NCBI GenBank assembly: GCA_009377585.1
Contig: WHTS01000006.1
Location: 48,413 to 112,412, forward strand
Source: Betaproteobacteria bacterium
Lineage (GTDB): Bacteria > Pseudomonadota > Gammaproteobacteria > Burkholderiales > WYBJ01
Reading direction: 5' to 3'
DNA: 64,000 bases
The first letter of the stretch is position 1; each line of letters starts with the position of its first letter. Shown piece after piece: positions 50,105-58,719 of the stretch. The notes under the pieces are model-generated. The model was not told where the DNA came from. It saw only the letters and a list, made by a program, of their open reading frames with translations, and ran no database searches. The translations under genes were made by a program, and so were the position numbers.

Positions 50105-50132
50105 GTAACGGCATGGGAAGAGGAAACCTTTA
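50105..50132 (-). promoter_or_regulatory. Sigma-28 promoter of flgMN
   Basis: On the minus strand TAAAGGTT is followed, 16 nt after TAAA, by GCCGTTAC (six of eight matches to GCCGATAA). Transcription would start near 50097, about 28 nt before the flgM GTG. Same spacing as the motA and flgK promoters. Confidence 0.62.
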
Positions 50133-50237
50133 GCCCGTGCCGGACACGATCACCGCATCTGCTGTTACGGAGTTACCCGAGCGTTCTTGAGACCTTGCCA
50201 CCGGCCGGCGCGCCGGTCGCCATGCCGCCTTCGCCTT

Positions 50238-50942
50238 TCAGTAACGGACCTCGACGATACCACCGCTGCGCGCGACGCCGGAGATGGTCTGTCCGGACGG
50301 CGCGCGCACCTGAACCAGCTGGCCGTCGGCCGCATTGCCGAGCGCCCGGCCCTCGGTGCTGACCTGGAACCCGGGGCCCTGGCTCATCAGCTTGACCCCT
50401 TGCCCCTGTGCGATCACGTTCGGCCGGCGCAGCATGTCGCGCCGCAGCGGCTGGCCGGCGCCGAGGCTCATCGCGAGCTGCTTGCCCACCGCGTGCTGCG
50501 GATCGACCACGATTCCGGCCGGCAGCCGGGCGAGATCGCCGCGCATCGTGGCGAGGTCTTGTGCGCTGACCGTTTCCCCTTGCCCCATCGGGCGCGCGGT
50601 GACCACGTACTCGGCGCTCACTTCGACCGTCACGCTCGCATATACGGTCCAGGCAACCGGGGCGAGACAGCGGATGCCGACCGCGGATCGACCCCACAGC
50701 CGTCCGCCCGGCGGCATGAACGCTTGCGGCGCCGGGCAGTGAGGCAGGCTCAGGCGGGAATCCAGCGGCGCCACCCGGATGCTCAAGTCACCGGGCAGTC
50801 CCGCGGCTTCCTTGCGCACGTAGTTCTCGACCACGCGCTGCAGCTGGCCGAGGTCCTGGTGTTCGTTCGCCAGGGCGGGCGCCACGACGAGCGCTGTGGC
50901 GAGCGTCGCGGCGATGGAGGAGAGACGCCACGATGCGCCCAT
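50238..50942 (-). CDS. flgA: P-ring assembly chaperone FlgA with repeat-altered N-terminus
   Basis: 234 residues from the ATG at 50942. Signal peptide MGASWRLSSIAATLATALVV ending in APALA, then the FlgA/SAF region: VVENYVRKEAAGLPGDLSIRVAPLD, YVVTARPMGQGETVSAQDLATMRGDLARLP, GQPLRRDMLRRPNVIAQGQGVKL and GQLVQVRAPSGQTISGVARSGGIVEVRY. FlgA helps FlgI form the P-ring in the periplasm. The frame is open further to ATGs at 51080 and 51104 through a palindromic element. The original N-terminus was probably MNPIRFVRL joined to SSIAATLA (inference). Confidence 0.88.
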   Translation of the reverse strand: MGASWRLSSIAATLATALVVAPALANEHQDLGQLQRVVENYVRKEAAGLPGDLSIRVAPLDSRLSLPHCPAPQAFMPPGGRLWGRSAVGIRCLAPVAWTVYASVTVEVSAEYVVTARPMGQGETVSAQDLATMRGDLARLPAGIVVDPQHAVGKQLAMSLGAGQPLRRDMLRRPNVIAQGQGVKLMSQGPGFQVSTEGRALGNAADGQLVQVRAPSGQTISGVARSGGIVEVRY

Positions 50943-51057
50943 CGCGGCTTGCGCCCAGGGACCTCGCGTGGCGTCTCTTCCCTCACCCCCAGCCCCTCTC
51001 CCGTGGGGAGAGGGGAGCGTCGTGCTGCCCGCTGGGGCGGGCAGTTTCTTGGATAGG
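50921..51057 (-). repeat. Composite palindromic element, copy 4, at the flgA 5' end
   Basis: One half has 12-bp perfect arms AGAGACGCCACG (50921-50932) and CGTGGCGTCTCT (50967-50978). The other half has CCCTCACCCCCAGCCCC followed by a CTCCC/GGGAG stem and CCCGCTGGGGCGGGCAG. Both halves match copy 1 at 6.45-6.62 kb. The flgA ATG at 50942 lies within it. Confidence 0.85.
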
Positions 51058-51265
51058 CGGACGAAGCGGATCGGGTTCATGCGCGGCATTGTAGGAGCGC
51101 GCAAGCGACGGCGATGTCCGAATTTGCGCGTGGTTCATGCCGCATTTGAGCGCATGACGGCAAGGATTGCCGCCGCTTTGCCGCGCCGCTGCCGCCGCGG
51201 CCGAAATGACCGCGCTTTGTTCGGCTTATCGCGCCACCCAGCCGCGCGGGAGATGCCTACTATCC

Positions 51266-51281
51266 TGGCACATCCGCTGCA
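51266..51281 (+). promoter_or_regulatory. Sigma-54-like -24/-12 element before flgB
   Basis: TGGCACATCCGCTGCA has the GG and GC dinucleotides at the correct 12-nt offset of sigma-54 promoters. The start would be near 51292, some 46 nt before flgB. A FlhDC-dependent sigma-70 promoter is what one expects here, so this may be chance. The rest of the flgA-flgB intergenic region shows nothing else that I can name. Confidence 0.35.
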
Positions 51282-51337
51282 TTGACGGCATCCATCGCGA
51301 TAACTAGAGCGCGACAACCAGAGCGTTCCGACCCAAC

Positions 51338-51760
51338 ATGAGCAACTCGATCGATCGACTCTTCGCACTGCACCAGGCCGCACTGGGCGCGCGGGCATAC
51401 CGCAGCCAGGTGCTGGCGTCGAACATCGCCAATGCCGACACGCCCGGCTACCAGGCGCGCGATGTCGATTTCAAGACCACGCTGGCGCAGGCGCTGGGTG
51501 GCCCGCCGGCCGCCGGCTCCGCGGCTGGCTCGGCGATGGTGCGCACATCCACCCGGCATATGGGCCCTGGCGGCACGCAAGGCACGGCCGCCAACGCGCC
51601 GCTCACCTACCGCACGGTCACGCAGGCAAGCATCGACAACAACACCGTGGACGTGAACATCGAGCGCGCGCAGTTTGCCGACAACGCGCTGCACTACGAA
51701 GCTTCGCTCACCTTCATCAATTCCAAGATCAAGGGCCTGCTGGCCGCGATGCAGTCATAG
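51338..51760 (+). CDS. flgB: Flagellar basal-body rod protein FlgB
   Basis: 140 residues. It begins MSNSIDRLFALHQAALGARAYRSQVLASNIANADTPGYQARDVDF, the shared rod-protein start, and ends in a helix (VNIERAQFADNALHYEASLTFINSKIKGL). FlgB is the proximal rod part that joins the MS-ring side. It has no cleaved signal peptide and is exported by the flagellar type III system. First gene of flgBCDEFGHIJKL. flgC follows 16 nt downstream. Confidence 0.95.
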   Translation: MSNSIDRLFALHQAALGARAYRSQVLASNIANADTPGYQARDVDFKTTLAQALGGPPAAGSAAGSAMVRTSTRHMGPGGTQGTAANAPLTYRTVTQASIDNNTVDVNIERAQFADNALHYEASLTFINSKIKGLLAAMQS

Positions 51761-51776
51761 AACGCGAAGGACAACG

Positions 51777-52175
51777 ATGAACCCGATATTCACGATCGCA
51801 GGACTTGCCATGACGGCGCAATCGCAGCGGTTGAACGCGGTTGCGAGCAATCTCGCCAACGCCGAGAGCACGGTGAGCTCCACCGGCGAGCCGTATCGCG
51901 CCAAACAAGTGGTGTTCTCCACCGTCGCGCTCGATTCGCCGGCCGCGCAAGGCGTGAAGGTCTCCGCCGTGGTCGAGGACGCCTCGCCGCTCAAGCGCGT
52001 GTTCGATCCCAAGCATCCGGCCGCGGACGAGAGCGGCTATCTCACGCTGCCCAACGTCAACGTGGTCGACGAGATGGTGAACATGATCTCCGCGTCGCGC
52101 TCGTTCCAGACCAGCGTCGAGCTTATGAACACCGCCAAGCAGCTCGCGCTCAAGACCCTTTCCATCGGACAGTAA
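51777..52175 (+). CDS. flgC: Flagellar basal-body rod protein FlgC
   Basis: 132 residues. Start MNPIFTIAGLAMTAQSQRLNAVASNLANAES, centre YRAKQVVFSTV and VVEDASPLKRVFDPKHPAADESGYLTLPNVNVVDEMVNMISASRSFQTSVELMNTAKQLALKTL, the standard FlgC end. It is a proximal rod subunit exported like FlgB. Length normal. 10 nt upstream of flgD. Confidence 0.96.
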   Translation: MNPIFTIAGLAMTAQSQRLNAVASNLANAESTVSSTGEPYRAKQVVFSTVALDSPAAQGVKVSAVVEDASPLKRVFDPKHPAADESGYLTLPNVNVVDEMVNMISASRSFQTSVELMNTAKQLALKTLSIGQ

Positions 52176-52185
52176 GGTATCCGCC

Positions 52186-52845
52186 ATGACCACCGCCATC
52201 CAGGACGTCATCGCCGCCACCAAGAGCGCCACCGGCCCGCTCGGCGCCACCAGCGCCGCCGACATTCAGGACCGCTTCCTGACGCTGCTCGTCACGCAGC
52301 TCAAGAACCAGGATCCGCTGAGCCCGATGGACAACGCCCAGATCACGACCCAGCTGTCGCAGATCAGCACCGTGAGCGGGATCGACAAGCTGAACGAAAC
52401 GATGTCCAACCTGGCGACCGCGCTCGCCACCAGCCAGTCGATGGCGAGCACTTCGATGATCGGGCGCCAGGTCGTCACGCCCGGCCACACCCTGACGCTC
52501 GCGGACAAGAAGTCCGCCGGTGCGATCGAATTGAGCGAGGCGGCCGACCAGGTAACGGTGAGCATCCTCGGTCCGGCGGGCGATGTGGTTCGCCGCCTCG
52601 AGCTCGGCCCGAGCCCTGTGGGCCTGCAAGCCTTCACCTGGGACGGCACGGCGCAGGACGGCCGCGCAGCCAAGGACGGCGCTTACACCTTCAAGGCCGA
52701 AGCGGTGCGCGCAGGCAAGCCCGTCTCGGCCGCAACGCACATCGTGGGCACAGTGACCGGCATTGGTGTGTCCGGCAAGGACCCAGCGGTCATCATCGAC
52801 GGTGCCACCGAAGTGCGTTTCGCCGACGTGCGGCGTGTTCAGTAG
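52186..52845 (+). CDS. flgD: Flagellar hook cap / assembly protein FlgD
   Basis: 219 residues. The N-terminal signature FLTLLVTQLKNQDPLSPMDNAQITTQLSQISTVSGIDKLNETM is typical. Beta-rich remainder: MIGRQVVTPGHTLTLADKK, GDVVRRLELGPSPVGLQAFTWDGTAQDGRAAKDGAYTFKAEAV. FlgD caps the growing hook and guides FlgE polymerisation. It is not present in the finished flagellum. flgE follows 40 nt downstream. Confidence 0.95.
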   Translation: MTTAIQDVIAATKSATGPLGATSAADIQDRFLTLLVTQLKNQDPLSPMDNAQITTQLSQISTVSGIDKLNETMSNLATALATSQSMASTSMIGRQVVTPGHTLTLADKKSAGAIELSEAADQVTVSILGPAGDVVRRLELGPSPVGLQAFTWDGTAQDGRAAKDGAYTFKAEAVRAGKPVSAATHIVGTVTGIGVSGKDPAVIIDGATEVRFADVRRVQ

Positions 52846-52885
52846 CGGCACGAACGAATTCCCGGATCATCGATAGGAGCAGCAG

Positions 52886-54124
52886 ATGGCTTTCCAGCAA
52901 GGACTCTCCGGATTGAACAGCGCGTCCAAGAACCTGGACGTGATCAGCAACAACGTGGCCAATGCGGCCACGGTGGGCTTCAAGGGTTCGCGCACCGTGT
53001 TCGCGGACGTGTTCGCCAATTCGCTCAACGGCTCGGGTGCAAGCCAGGTCGGCATCGGCTCGAAGGTCGCCGCGGTGTCGCAGGAGTTCGGCCAGGGCAA
53101 CGTCACCTCCACCAACAACCCGCTGGACGTGGCGATCAACGGCAACGGCTTCTTCCGCCTGAGCAAGGACGGCGCCGTCACGTTCAGCCGCAACGGCCAG
53201 TTCCACCTGGACCCGGCGGGCTACCTGGTGAATACGGAAAACCAGCGCGTCACAGGCTACGGCGCGGACGCCTCCGGGAACATCATCGCCACCTCGCCGG
53301 TCGAGGTCCAGCTGCAGACGGCGGACATCCCGCCGCTCGCGACGACCACCTTCCGTTTCGGCGCCAACCTGGACGCCGGCTCCGCGCAGCCCACCGCGGC
53401 GACGTTCAGCACCGCCGACCCCGCCAGCTACAACAACACCACCTCGGGTTCGGTCTACGACACGCTCGGCAACGCGCACGTGCTCAGCTACTACTTCGTG
53501 AAGACCGCCACGGCGGGCCAGTGGAACGTCCATGCCTCGGTCGACGATACGGCGATCGGCAATGTCGACCTGGGCGCCGGAGCGGGCAATCCGCTCGCGC
53601 TCGACTTCGATTCCAACGGCGCGCTGACGACCACCATGCCGGTCAATGCCGCGCTCACCATCGGCGGCGGCGCCACCACGCCGATCAACTTTGCGCTCGA
53701 CATGGCCAGCATGACCCAATTCGGCTCGCCGTTCAGCGTCAACAGCATGTTCCAGGACGGCTACTCGTCGGGGCGCCTGGTGGGCCTGAACATCGGTTCC
53801 GACGGCACCATCAAGGGCCGCTACACCAACGGCCAGTCGCAGGACCTCGCGCAGATGGCGCTAGCGCAGTTCGCGAACCCGAACGGGCTGAAGCCGCTGG
53901 GACAGAACCAGTGGTCGGATTCGCCCGACTCGGGGCTGCCGGTGATCGGCACGCCCGGCAGCGGCAATCTCGGCGCGGTGCAGTCCTCCGCGGTCGAGGA
54001 CTCGAACGTGGACCTCACCGCCGAGCTGGTCAACATGATCACCGCGCAGCGCATCTACCAGGCGAACGCGCAGAGCATCAAGACGCAGGACGAAGTGATG
54101 CAGACGCTGGTGAATCTGCGCTAG
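52886..54124 (+). CDS. flgE: Flagellar hook protein FlgE
   Basis: 412 residues. N-terminus MAFQQGLSGLNSASKNLDVISNNVANAATVGFKGSRTVFADVF, a central D1/D2 region of about 300 residues, and the C-terminal SNVDLTAELVNMITAQRIYQANAQSIKTQDEVMQTLVNLR. These end helices form the inner tube of the hook. Size is in the normal range for beta-proteobacterial FlgE. AGGAG upstream of the ATG. The following gene flgF starts 18 nt later. Confidence 0.96.
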   Translation: MAFQQGLSGLNSASKNLDVISNNVANAATVGFKGSRTVFADVFANSLNGSGASQVGIGSKVAAVSQEFGQGNVTSTNNPLDVAINGNGFFRLSKDGAVTFSRNGQFHLDPAGYLVNTENQRVTGYGADASGNIIATSPVEVQLQTADIPPLATTTFRFGANLDAGSAQPTAATFSTADPASYNNTTSGSVYDTLGNAHVLSYYFVKTATAGQWNVHASVDDTAIGNVDLGAGAGNPLALDFDSNGALTTTMPVNAALTIGGGATTPINFALDMASMTQFGSPFSVNSMFQDGYSSGRLVGLNIGSDGTIKGRYTNGQSQDLAQMALAQFANPNGLKPLGQNQWSDSPDSGLPVIGTPGSGNLGAVQSSAVEDSNVDLTAELVNMITAQRIYQANAQSIKTQDEVMQTLVNLR

Positions 54125-54142
54125 GCGCAATAGGCCAGGATC

Positions 54143-54883
54143 ATGGATCGACTCATCTACGTCTCGATGACTGGTGCGCGGCATGCACTGGAAGCGCAAG
54201 GGGCCGTCGCGCACAACCTCGCCAACGTCAACAGCTCCGGCTTTCGCGCGCAGCTGAATGCGCTGCGCGCGGTGCACCTGTTCGGCGAAGGCATGCCGAC
54301 GCGCTCGTACGTGGTCGATTCCACCGTCGGCACGGATTTTCGGCCGGGCACGATCCAGCAGACCGGCCGCGGGCTCGATGTAGCCGTCATGGGCAAGGGC
54401 TTTCTCGCGGTGCAGCTGCCCGACGGCTCGGAGGGCTATACGCGCGCCGGCGGCCTGCAGATCGGACCCGGCGGCATGCTGCAGAGCCCGCAAGGCCATC
54501 CGGTGCTCGGCGACGGCGGCCCCGTTGCCATCCCGCCCGACGTGACGCTCACGATCGCCAAGGACGGCACGGTGTCCTCGACGCCGACCAGCGGACGCGC
54601 GACGGTGAATGTGCTCGGGCGCTTGAAGCTCGTCAATCCGCCGGAAGCCGACCTGGTGCGCGGCGAGGACGGAGTGTTCCGCCTCAAGGCCGGTGGCAGC
54701 GCACCCGCGGACGGCAGCGTCGTGATCGCGTCGGGCGCGATCGAAGGCTCCAACGTCAACGCCGTGGAGCAGATGATCGCGCTCATCAGCCATGCGCGCG
54801 CGTTCGAGATGCACATGAAGATGCTGCAGAACGCCGATCAGAACGATCGGCAGGCGAACCAGCTGTTGTCGATGAACCGCTAA
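54143..54883 (+). CDS. flgF: Flagellar basal-body rod protein FlgF
   Basis: 246 residues. It begins MDRLIYVSMTGARHALEAQGAVAHNLANVNSSGFRAQLNAL and ends GSNVNAVEQMIALISHARAFEMHMKMLQNADQNDRQANQLLSMNR. FlgF forms a short section of the rod between proximal and distal parts. The domain layout is like FlgG but shorter, as usual. Gap to flgG is 51 nt. Confidence 0.95.
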   Translation: MDRLIYVSMTGARHALEAQGAVAHNLANVNSSGFRAQLNALRAVHLFGEGMPTRSYVVDSTVGTDFRPGTIQQTGRGLDVAVMGKGFLAVQLPDGSEGYTRAGGLQIGPGGMLQSPQGHPVLGDGGPVAIPPDVTLTIAKDGTVSSTPTSGRATVNVLGRLKLVNPPEADLVRGEDGVFRLKAGGSAPADGSVVIASGAIEGSNVNAVEQMIALISHARAFEMHMKMLQNADQNDRQANQLLSMNR

Positions 54884-54934
54884 AGACGCCGCGATGACGT
54901 TCGCGCGCGCATAACACCAACCAGGACCCAACCC

Positions 54935-55717
54935 ATGCTTCGCTCCCTCTGGATTGCCAAGACCGGCCTCGATGCGCAGCAGCTGCACATCGACGTGATC
55001 TCGAACAACCTCGCCAACGTCAGCACCAACGGCTTCAAGCGCTCGCGCGCGGTGTTCGAGGATCTGCTCTACCAGACGCTGCGCCAGCCCGGCGCGCAAT
55101 CCTCGCAGCAGACGCAGATTCCCTCGGGCCTGCAGATCGGCACCGGGGTGCGCCCGATCGCCAGCGAGCGCATTTTCACGCAAGGCAACCTGCAGCAGAC
55201 CAGCAACCCGCTCGACGTCGCGATCCAGGGTGCCGGCTTCCTGCAGATCCTGATGCCCGACGGAACGACCTCGTATACCCGAGACGGGTCGCTGCACACC
55301 GACGCCAACGGCCAGCTGGTCACGTCCAGCGGGTTCGCGGTGCAGCCGGCGATCACGATCCCGGCCAACTCGCAAAGCGTCACGATCGGCCGCGACGGCG
55401 TCGTGACGGTCGTGCGCTCGGGCTCGACTACGTCGACGCAGATCGGAACGTTGCAGCTCGCCAACTTCGTCAACCCGGCGGGGCTCCTCAGCATGGGCGA
55501 GAACCTCTACACCGAGACGACCGCGTCGGGCACGGCGAGCGTCAACCAGCCCGGCAGCAACGGGCTCGGGCTGCTGAGCCAGGGCTATGTCGAGACCTCC
55601 AACGTGAACGTGGTGGAGGAGCTCGTCAACATGATCCAGACCCAGCGCGCTTACGAGATCAACTCCAAGGCGATCCAGACCTCCGACCAGATGCTGCAGA
55701 AGCTGACCCAGCTGTGA
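54935..55717 (+). CDS. flgG: Flagellar distal rod protein FlgG
   Basis: 260 residues, canonical length. Start [47 protein letters not shown], centre [37 protein letters not shown], end [39 protein letters not shown]. FlgG makes the distal rod that passes through the P- and L-rings. The flgH start codon (GTG) overlaps its stop. Confidence 0.97.
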   Translation: MLRSLWIAKTGLDAQQLHIDVISNNLANVSTNGFKRSRAVFEDLLYQTLRQPGAQSSQQTQIPSGLQIGTGVRPIASERIFTQGNLQQTSNPLDVAIQGAGFLQILMPDGTTSYTRDGSLHTDANGQLVTSSGFAVQPAITIPANSQSVTIGRDGVVTVVRSGSTTSTQIGTLQLANFVNPAGLLSMGENLYTETTASGTASVNQPGSNGLGLLSQGYVETSNVNVVEELVNMIQTQRAYEINSKAIQTSDQMLQKLTQL

Positions 55718-56427
55718 GCGAGCGCGTGATACGAATCCCGAAGCTCTGCGCGCTGCTGCTGCTCGGCGCCCTCGCGCTCGCCGGCTGCAACACCGTGCCG
55801 CCCACCGAGGTGCAGCAGCCGATGACGGCCCGGCCGGCGCCCGTGCCGCAGCCGCAGTTGCAGGCCGCGAACGGATCGATCTACCAGGCGGCGCATCCGG
55901 CGCAGCCGTACTTCGGCTACCGGCCGCTGTTCGAAGACCGGCGCCCGCGCCACGTCGGCGACATCCTCGTCATCCAGATCAACGAGAAGACCGCGGCGAG
56001 CAAGAACTCCGACTCGACCGTGGAGAAGAGCCAGACCAGCGCCTTCGGCGTGACCAGCCTGCTCGGCCTGCCGGGCAAGTCGTTCCTGGGCTCGAACCTC
56101 GACGCCAACTCCGAGAGCAAGTTCGACGGCAAGGGAGCGGCGGCGAGCAATAACGATTTCACCGGCACCATTACCGTGACCGTGATCGACGTGCTGCCCA
56201 ATGGCAACTTGCAGGTGTCGGGCGAGAAGCAGATCGGCATCAACGAGGGCTCGGAGTTCATCCGCTTCTCCGGCATCGTCAATCCGGCCACGATCGCCAA
56301 CGGCAACGCGGTGTCGTCCTCGCAGGTTGCGGACGCCCGCATCGAATACCGCGCCAACGGCCAGATCCAGTCCGCGCAGGTGATGGGCTGGCTGGCGCGC
56401 TTCTTCCTCACTTTCCTGCCGTTCTGA
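55714..56427 (+). CDS. flgH: Flagellar L-ring lipoprotein FlgH
   Basis: 237 residues from a GTG that overlaps the flgG stop by four bases. Lipoprotein signal with lipobox ALAGC (Cys about 25). Conserved FlgH parts: [100 protein letters not shown]. It forms the L-ring in the outer membrane. flgI begins 7 nt after the stop. Confidence 0.95.
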   Translation: MSERVIRIPKLCALLLLGALALAGCNTVPPTEVQQPMTARPAPVPQPQLQAANGSIYQAAHPAQPYFGYRPLFEDRRPRHVGDILVIQINEKTAASKNSDSTVEKSQTSAFGVTSLLGLPGKSFLGSNLDANSESKFDGKGAAASNNDFTGTITVTVIDVLPNGNLQVSGEKQIGINEGSEFIRFSGIVNPATIANGNAVSSSQVADARIEYRANGQIQSAQVMGWLARFFLTFLPF

Positions 56428-56434
56428 GGTCGGA

Positions 56435-57652
56435 ATGAATCGTCACGCTCAAAATGCACACGCTCACATCGATCTTCGCAGCTCAGTGCGCCGCGTGCGC
56501 CATGCCGCGCGCGCGTCCATGCGCGCACTCGCCCTGTCAGGGGCACGCGCACTCGCGTTCGCGGCGAAAGGCGCACTCGCGCTCATCGTACTGCTGGCCG
56601 CCGTGCAGGGCGCGAGTGCCGAGCGCATCAAGGATCTCGCCTCGATCCAGGGCGTGCGCGGCAATCCGCTGATCGGCTACGGGCTCGTGGTAGGGCTCGA
56701 CGGCAGCGGCGACCAGACCACGCAGACGCCGTTCACGGTGCAGAGCGTGCTCAACATGCTCACGCAGATGGGCGTGAACCTGCCGCCCGGGACCAATCTT
56801 CAGCTCAAGAACGTCGCCGCGGTAATCGTGACCGGATCGCTGCCGCCATTCGCGAAGCCGGGCCAGGCGATCGACGTGACCGTCTCCTCGATGGGCAACG
56901 CCAAGAGCCTGCGCGGCGGAACGCTCCTGATGACCCCGCTCAAGGGCGCCGACGGTCAGGTGTACGCGATCGGCCAGGGCAACGTGCTGGTGGGCGGCGT
57001 GGGCGCCGAAGGCGGCGGCTCCAAGGTCACGGTGAATCACCTGAGCGTGGGCCGCATTCCGGCCGGCGCCCTGGTCGAGCGCGCGGTCCCGAGCCACATC
57101 GGCGATGCCGAGCACATCTACATCGAGCTCAACGTCACCGACTTCAGCACCACCCAGCGCGTGGTCGATGCGATCAATGGCATCTTTCCCGAGGCCGCCT
57201 CGGCGCTCGACGGGCGCGTGGTGCGCGTGCGCGCGCCGGGCGATGTCAGCGGGCGGGTCGGCTTCATCGCCCAGCTCGAGAGCCTTCAGATCACGCCGGC
57301 GGCCGCGATGGCGAAGGTGATCGTCAATGCCCGCACCGGGTCGATCGTGCTCAACCGCAGCGTCCAGATCGACGCCTGCGCCATCGCACACGGCAACCTC
57401 TCGGTGGTGGTATCGACCGAGCCGCTGGTGAGCCAGCCCAATCCGTTCGGCCGCGGACAGACCGTGCAGACCGAGCGCTCGCAGATCGAGATCAAGGCCG
57501 ACCGCGGCAGTCTCACCGTGCTCAAGGGGGTTGCGCTGGCGGAAGTGGTCAAGGCGCTGAACGCCGTCGGCGCGACGCCGCAGGATCTGCTCGCGATCCT
57601 GCAGGCGATGAAGGCGGCGGGCGCCTTGCGCGCCGACCTGGAAATCATCTGA
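56435..57652 (+). CDS. flgI: Flagellar P-ring protein FlgI
   Basis: 405 residues from the ATG at 56435. An in-frame ATG at 56519 would give a more normal signal peptide (MRALALSG...AAVQGASA), so the first 28 residues may not be translated. The mature protein begins ERIKDLASIQGVRGNPLIGYGLVVGLDGSGDQT and continues with SLRGGTLLMTPLKGADGQVYAIGQGN and EPLVSQPNPFGRGQTVQTERSQI. FlgI is exported by Sec and forms the peptidoglycan-level P-ring with help from FlgA. It ends 13 nt before flgJ. Confidence 0.95.
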   Translation: MNRHAQNAHAHIDLRSSVRRVRHAARASMRALALSGARALAFAAKGALALIVLLAAVQGASAERIKDLASIQGVRGNPLIGYGLVVGLDGSGDQTTQTPFTVQSVLNMLTQMGVNLPPGTNLQLKNVAAVIVTGSLPPFAKPGQAIDVTVSSMGNAKSLRGGTLLMTPLKGADGQVYAIGQGNVLVGGVGAEGGGSKVTVNHLSVGRIPAGALVERAVPSHIGDAEHIYIELNVTDFSTTQRVVDAINGIFPEAASALDGRVVRVRAPGDVSGRVGFIAQLESLQITPAAAMAKVIVNARTGSIVLNRSVQIDACAIAHGNLSVVVSTEPLVSQPNPFGRGQTVQTERSQIEIKADRGSLTVLKGVALAEVVKALNAVGATPQDLLAILQAMKAAGALRADLEII

Positions 57653-57665
57653 GCGAGGCCGCGCC

Positions 57666-58667
57666 ATGACCCCGGACACCGATCTCTCGACCCGATTCGC
57701 GCTCGACGTAGGCAGCGTCGAGGCGCTCAAGCGCCAGGCGCGCTCCGATCCGGACAAGGCGCTGCGGTCCGCCGCCGCGCAGTTCGAAGCGCTGCTCATG
57801 CAGATGATGTTGAAGAGCATGCGCGAGGCCGCGGACAGTACCAGCTCCACCGACTCGCAGGACACGAAAACGTACAAGTCGATGCTGGACCAGCAGCTGA
57901 CGATGGCCATGGCGAAGCGCGGCGTCGGACTTTCCGACGTCATGGTGCGCCAACTGAGTCGGGGCGCCGTCGCGGAAGCGAATGCGCTCGAAGACGCGAG
58001 TCGCGCGGCAGCCGATGTAACCCGGGCGCTGCAGCAGGCGGATGCAGGTGGGACGTTATTGGATCGCGTGGCGCACATCCTGCGCATGCGGCCCGGGCTG
58101 CATTCGGCTGCAACGCCTGCCGTCCCGCTCTCGCCCACGAGCGCGGCCGGCGCGGCGAGCAATTCCGACGCCACCACAAGCGGCAGCGCGGCCGATACAG
58201 CGCGCGATTTCGTGAGCCGTTTGTGGCCCCATGCGCTGGAGGCTTCGCGCACGACCGGGGTCGCACCGCAGTTCATCCTGGGTCAGGCTGCGCTCGAAAG
58301 CGGCTGGGGTCGAGGCGAGATCCGGATGGCCGACGGAGCGTCCAGCCACAATCTGTTCGGCATCAAGGCGGGCAGCGGCTGGCAGGGCGCCACGGCCGAT
58401 GTGACGACTACCGAATACGTCAATGGCGCGCCGGTGAAGACGGTCGAACGCTTCCGTGCCTATGGCTCCTACGCCGATGCTTTCAAGGACTACGCCAACC
58501 TGCTCGCTGCCAATCCCCGCTATGCGCACGTTTTGAACGAACGCACCGATGCGGCGGCGTTCGCCCGCGGCTTGCAGCAAGCCGGCTATGCGACCGATCC
58601 CGCCTATGCGGACAAGCTCACGCGCGTCATCACCGGCACGGTGATGCGGCTGGGGCTGGCCGGTTAA
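57666..58667 (+). CDS. flgJ: Flagellar rod assembly muramidase FlgJ (two-domain)
   Basis: 333 residues. N-terminal rod-binding domain (KALRSAAAQFEALLMQMMLKSMREAAD, YKSMLDQQLTMAMAKRGVGLSDVMV; about 30-110) and C-terminal glucosaminidase/muramidase domain (AALESGWGRGEIRMADGASSHNLFGIKAG with the catalytic Glu, SYADAFKDYANLL; about 180-330). The two-domain form is usual in beta- and gammaproteobacteria. It caps the rod and opens the cell wall for it. Its stop codon overlaps the flgK sigma-28 promoter. Confidence 0.95.
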   Translation: MTPDTDLSTRFALDVGSVEALKRQARSDPDKALRSAAAQFEALLMQMMLKSMREAADSTSSTDSQDTKTYKSMLDQQLTMAMAKRGVGLSDVMVRQLSRGAVAEANALEDASRAAADVTRALQQADAGGTLLDRVAHILRMRPGLHSAATPAVPLSPTSAAGAASNSDATTSGSAADTARDFVSRLWPHALEASRTTGVAPQFILGQAALESGWGRGEIRMADGASSHNLFGIKAGSGWQGATADVTTTEYVNGAPVKTVERFRAYGSYADAFKDYANLLAANPRYAHVLNERTDAAAFARGLQQAGYATDPAYADKLTRVITGTVMRLGLAG

Positions 58668-58692
58668 GGTTGGGCGCCACGCCGGCCGATAA
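58665..58692 (+). promoter_or_regulatory. Sigma-28 promoter of flgKL
   Basis: TAAGGTTG begins in the flgJ stop codon, and GCCGATAA (58685-58692), an exact -10 consensus, lies 16 nt after TAAG. Transcription start near 58699, 21 nt before the flgK ATG. Best sigma-28 match in the window. Confidence 0.75.
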
Positions 58693-58719
58693 CACGTTAC
58701 ACCGGACAAAGATCATCCC

